In this document: piece after piece, positions 45,015 to 46,346 of the stretch
Position numbering within the stretch: position 1 is the stretch's first letter
Layout of the letters: each line of letters starts with the position of its first letter
NCBI GenBank assembly: GCA_902794475.1
Contig: CADBHR010000007.1
Location: 1-46,346, forward strand
Length of the DNA stretch: 46,346 nucleotides
From: an uncultured Methanobrevibacter sp.
GTDB taxonomy: Archaea > Methanobacteriota > Methanobacteria > Methanobacteriales > Methanobacteriaceae
Reading direction: 5' to 3'
The notes under the pieces: generated by a model
Told to the model about the DNA's origin: nothing
Database searches by the model: none
The model's input: only the letters and a program-made list of their open reading frames with translations
Translations under genes and position numbers: made by a program

Positions 45015-45680
45015 ATGAATAAGAAAATATTGAAAATTCTAATAGCTACGATTGTTCTTCTTGTGGGAATCGGCGCTGCCAGTGCAATGGAGTCCAACTC
45101 CAGCGATGATGCAGTGGCAGTTGATCAGGCAGATGAGATTTCAGTTGACGAAGCCAGCAATGTGGCAAACGTTGAAAAAAGCAATGATGAATCAGATGGG
45201 GATGTTTTAGCACTCAGTGACAATGATGAATTGTCTATGGCCTCTGATGAAGATAAATTGGCATCAGATGATAGTTCAGACAATGGTTTGGAATATAAGA
45301 CCTTTGCTGTAGGCAAGCTCAAAGTTTCTAAGAAATATGCTAAATTGATTCCTATGGAAAAGAAGATTGACAAGTATAAAAAGAATATTAAAAAGGCTAA
45401 AACACTGTACAAGGAAACCCATGCAAATAAATTTAAAAAGAAAGTAAAGAAATTGAAGGTTAAATACAAAAATTATGTTAAGAATTATAAAAAATTAGCG
45501 AAGGAATTCAAAAAGGCCTTCAATAAACAGATGGATCCACTCAAAAGCCAGGTTGTTTATATCACAGAAAAATTGGCTAGATCCAATTGGAAGCCTTGCA
45601 GTAAGGCTAATGCAAATGCAGTGATTAAAGGCAAATACATGGTTTTCATATTTAAAATGAAATTCTGCAGAGGAGCATAA
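45015..45680 (+). CDS. Secreted protein with acidic region and lysine-rich coiled coil
   Basis: 221 residues from ATG 45015, placed by GGATGAT at 45004-45010; an ATG at 45006 is open but overlaps that SD. Signal peptide (MNKKILKILIATIVLLVGIG) ending at about ASAM. A 75-residue acidic, Ser/Asp/Asn-rich spacer follows (SNDESDGDVLALSDNDELS). Then comes a strongly basic, probably coiled-coil segment (KKIDKYKKNIKKAKTLYKE, KFKKKVKKLKVKYKNYVK). Two Cys occur in the last 30 residues (KPCSK, KFCRGA). The split into acidic and basic blocks suggests binding to a charged wall polymer or to another surface protein. I do not recognise a family. Confidence 0.7.
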   Translation: MNKKILKILIATIVLLVGIGAASAMESNSSDDAVAVDQADEISVDEASNVANVEKSNDESDGDVLALSDNDELSMASDEDKLASDDSSDNGLEYKTFAVGKLKVSKKYAKLIPMEKKIDKYKKNIKKAKTLYKETHANKFKKKVKKLKVKYKNYVKNYKKLAKEFKKAFNKQMDPLKSQVVYITEKLARSNWKPCSKANANAVIKGKYMVFIFKMKFCRGA

Positions 45681-45819
45681 CGCAGAGTAGATAATATATT
45701 GGTATTTTTAGAATGCTCATGCCTCTGTAGGAGGATAGGTTCAATTGAAAAATATTAATTAACCGGAAATTCATATATGAAATTAAATAACTTAAAATGG
45801 AGGGTTTGAACTGGGATTA

Positions 45820-46236
45820 TTGGACTTTTTGTTAGGATTATTTGTGGCCGACAAAATCGTGACTATTGTAATCTTTTGTATAATGTTTTTAATTATGATT
45901 GGAGCAGTAGTTGGTTTTTTCATGTTAGACCCAAATGCTTTTGCTAATTCGAATGCAACAGCATCGGATGACAATCCCCACCATTATGAAGTAAAAATCA
46001 TAACTGATGGAAAATGGGAAGGCAGCATCTCATCTAAAGATGTCAAGATGGAGGACATTTCAGGAACTGGAGATAAGAAAATTGACCTGGGCAAGTCAAA
46101 GGCCAGCGATGTACATGTCGATCTTTCAAAATCAGATTCGTCTTCTAAGAAACTAACCGTTAAACTGTATAGTGACGGAAAAGTCGTTGACAGCGATACT
46201 GCTGAAATGCCAAATGAAAAAATTTTATCAAATTAG
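45820..46236 (+). CDS. Small membrane protein sharing an exported domain with 43909
   Basis: 138 residues from the TTG at 45820. A better SD, GGAGGG at 45799-45804, would fit a CTG start at 45811 (GLLDFLLGLF), six bases downstream, so a non-standard start is possible. One membrane segment (IVTIVIFCIMFLIMIGAVVGFFM) is followed by an exported part: YEVKIITDGKWEGSIS, ISGTGDKKIDLGKSKAS, SSKKLTVKLYSDGKVVDS. This matches the C-terminal domain of the zinc-ribbon membrane protein at 43909 in order and in the conserved G-x-W, SGTG and DGxVxDS positions. Function unknown; a small envelope protein, probably monotopic. Confidence 0.7.
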   Translation: MDFLLGLFVADKIVTIVIFCIMFLIMIGAVVGFFMLDPNAFANSNATASDDNPHHYEVKIITDGKWEGSISSKDVKMEDISGTGDKKIDLGKSKASDVHVDLSKSDSSSKKLTVKLYSDGKVVDSDTAEMPNEKILSN

Positions 46237-46246
46237 TGAAAGAATA

Positions 46247-46269
46247 CTCCGACCTCTTTTAGGTCGGAG
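46247..46269 (+). terminator. Perfect 9-base hairpin after last gene
   Basis: CTCCGACCT (46247-46255) and AGGTCGGAG (46261-46269) around the loop CTTTT, eleven bases after the stop at 46236. There is no T run directly after it. The nonamer CTCCGACCT also occurs in the hairpin at 30310-30318, so it may be a recurring terminator element of this genome. Confidence 0.55.
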
Positions 46270-46302
46270 ATGAATTTCACAAAAAAGACACAGAGTCATT
46301 TT

Positions 46303-46322
46303 TTTCAAATATATATTTGAAA
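46303..46322. promoter_or_regulatory. 20-base perfect palindrome with TATA-like centre
   Basis: TTTCAAAT-ATAT-ATTTGAAA reads the same on both strands. A symmetric TATA-like centre could be a promoter operated on by a dimeric regulator, for a gene beyond the window end. Confidence 0.4.
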
Positions 46323-46346
46323 ATTACTTTTCAAATCCTCTTTCAC

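Noticed and set aside
1-46346. tRNA, rRNA, insertion sequence, prophage or replication origin
   Set aside because: I looked in all gaps and saw no cloverleaf, transposase, integrase or origin-like repeat cluster.

Overview
The window looks like chromosome of a gut methanogen of the Methanobrevibacter type (Methanobacteriales, Euryarchaeota). The evidence is AT-rich DNA, TATA boxes about 25 bases ahead of probable transcription starts, Shine-Dalgarno (SD) sites of the GGTGA/GGAGGTGA kind, frequent GTG and TTG starts, T-tract terminators, an archaeal-type thymidylate synthase, a bile salt hydrolase, and a very large investment in adhesin-like surface proteins rich in Asn and in GGAI/GGAV beta-helix rungs. 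No rRNA, tRNA, CRISPR array, insertion sequence or phage gene was recognised.

Layout. 1-1520: two rubrerythrins (the first cut by the window edge) on either side of a small unknown gene. 1598-3988: a two-gene unit of a NAMPT-type phosphoribosyltransferase and a choloylglycine-hydrolase-family enzyme. 4086-21860: a tandem array of four paralogous secreted proteins, each with a signal peptide, a beta-helix, a papain-family (C1) peptidase with its catalytic residues, Ig-like modules and a lysine-rich C-terminal module. The first copy is split by a one-base frameshift. The other three form a tight operon. 21864-22574: thymidylate synthase, convergent with that operon. 22841-28660: two paralogous beta-helix adhesins with a thioester-domain-like module, DUF11-like repeats and a shared C-terminal membrane anchor. 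28836-31682: three minus-strand genes (sugar O-acetyltransferase, secreted metallohydrolase-like protein, TPR protein).

31857-34299: an HTH-cupin regulator with a perfect inverted repeat ahead of its TATA box, followed by an AMP-forming acyl-CoA synthetase broken by an internal deletion. 34742-36221: four small genes of unknown function. 36359-41769: an operon of a helical-repeat protein, a 1224-residue UvrD-type helicase whose C-terminal nuclease domain keeps its cysteines but seems to have lost its catalytic residues, and a TPR protein. 41879-46236: small regulators and cell-envelope proteins.

How the parts fit. Most of the window serves the cell surface: adhesion, extracellular proteolysis and wall or membrane anchoring. 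Bile salt hydrolysis and rubrerythrin peroxide defence fit life in the gut. The least explained pieces are the helicase operon, a small domain of about 50 residues shared by three separate genes (35424, 35850 and 42814, the last with two copies), and an exported domain shared by two envelope proteins near the end of the window.
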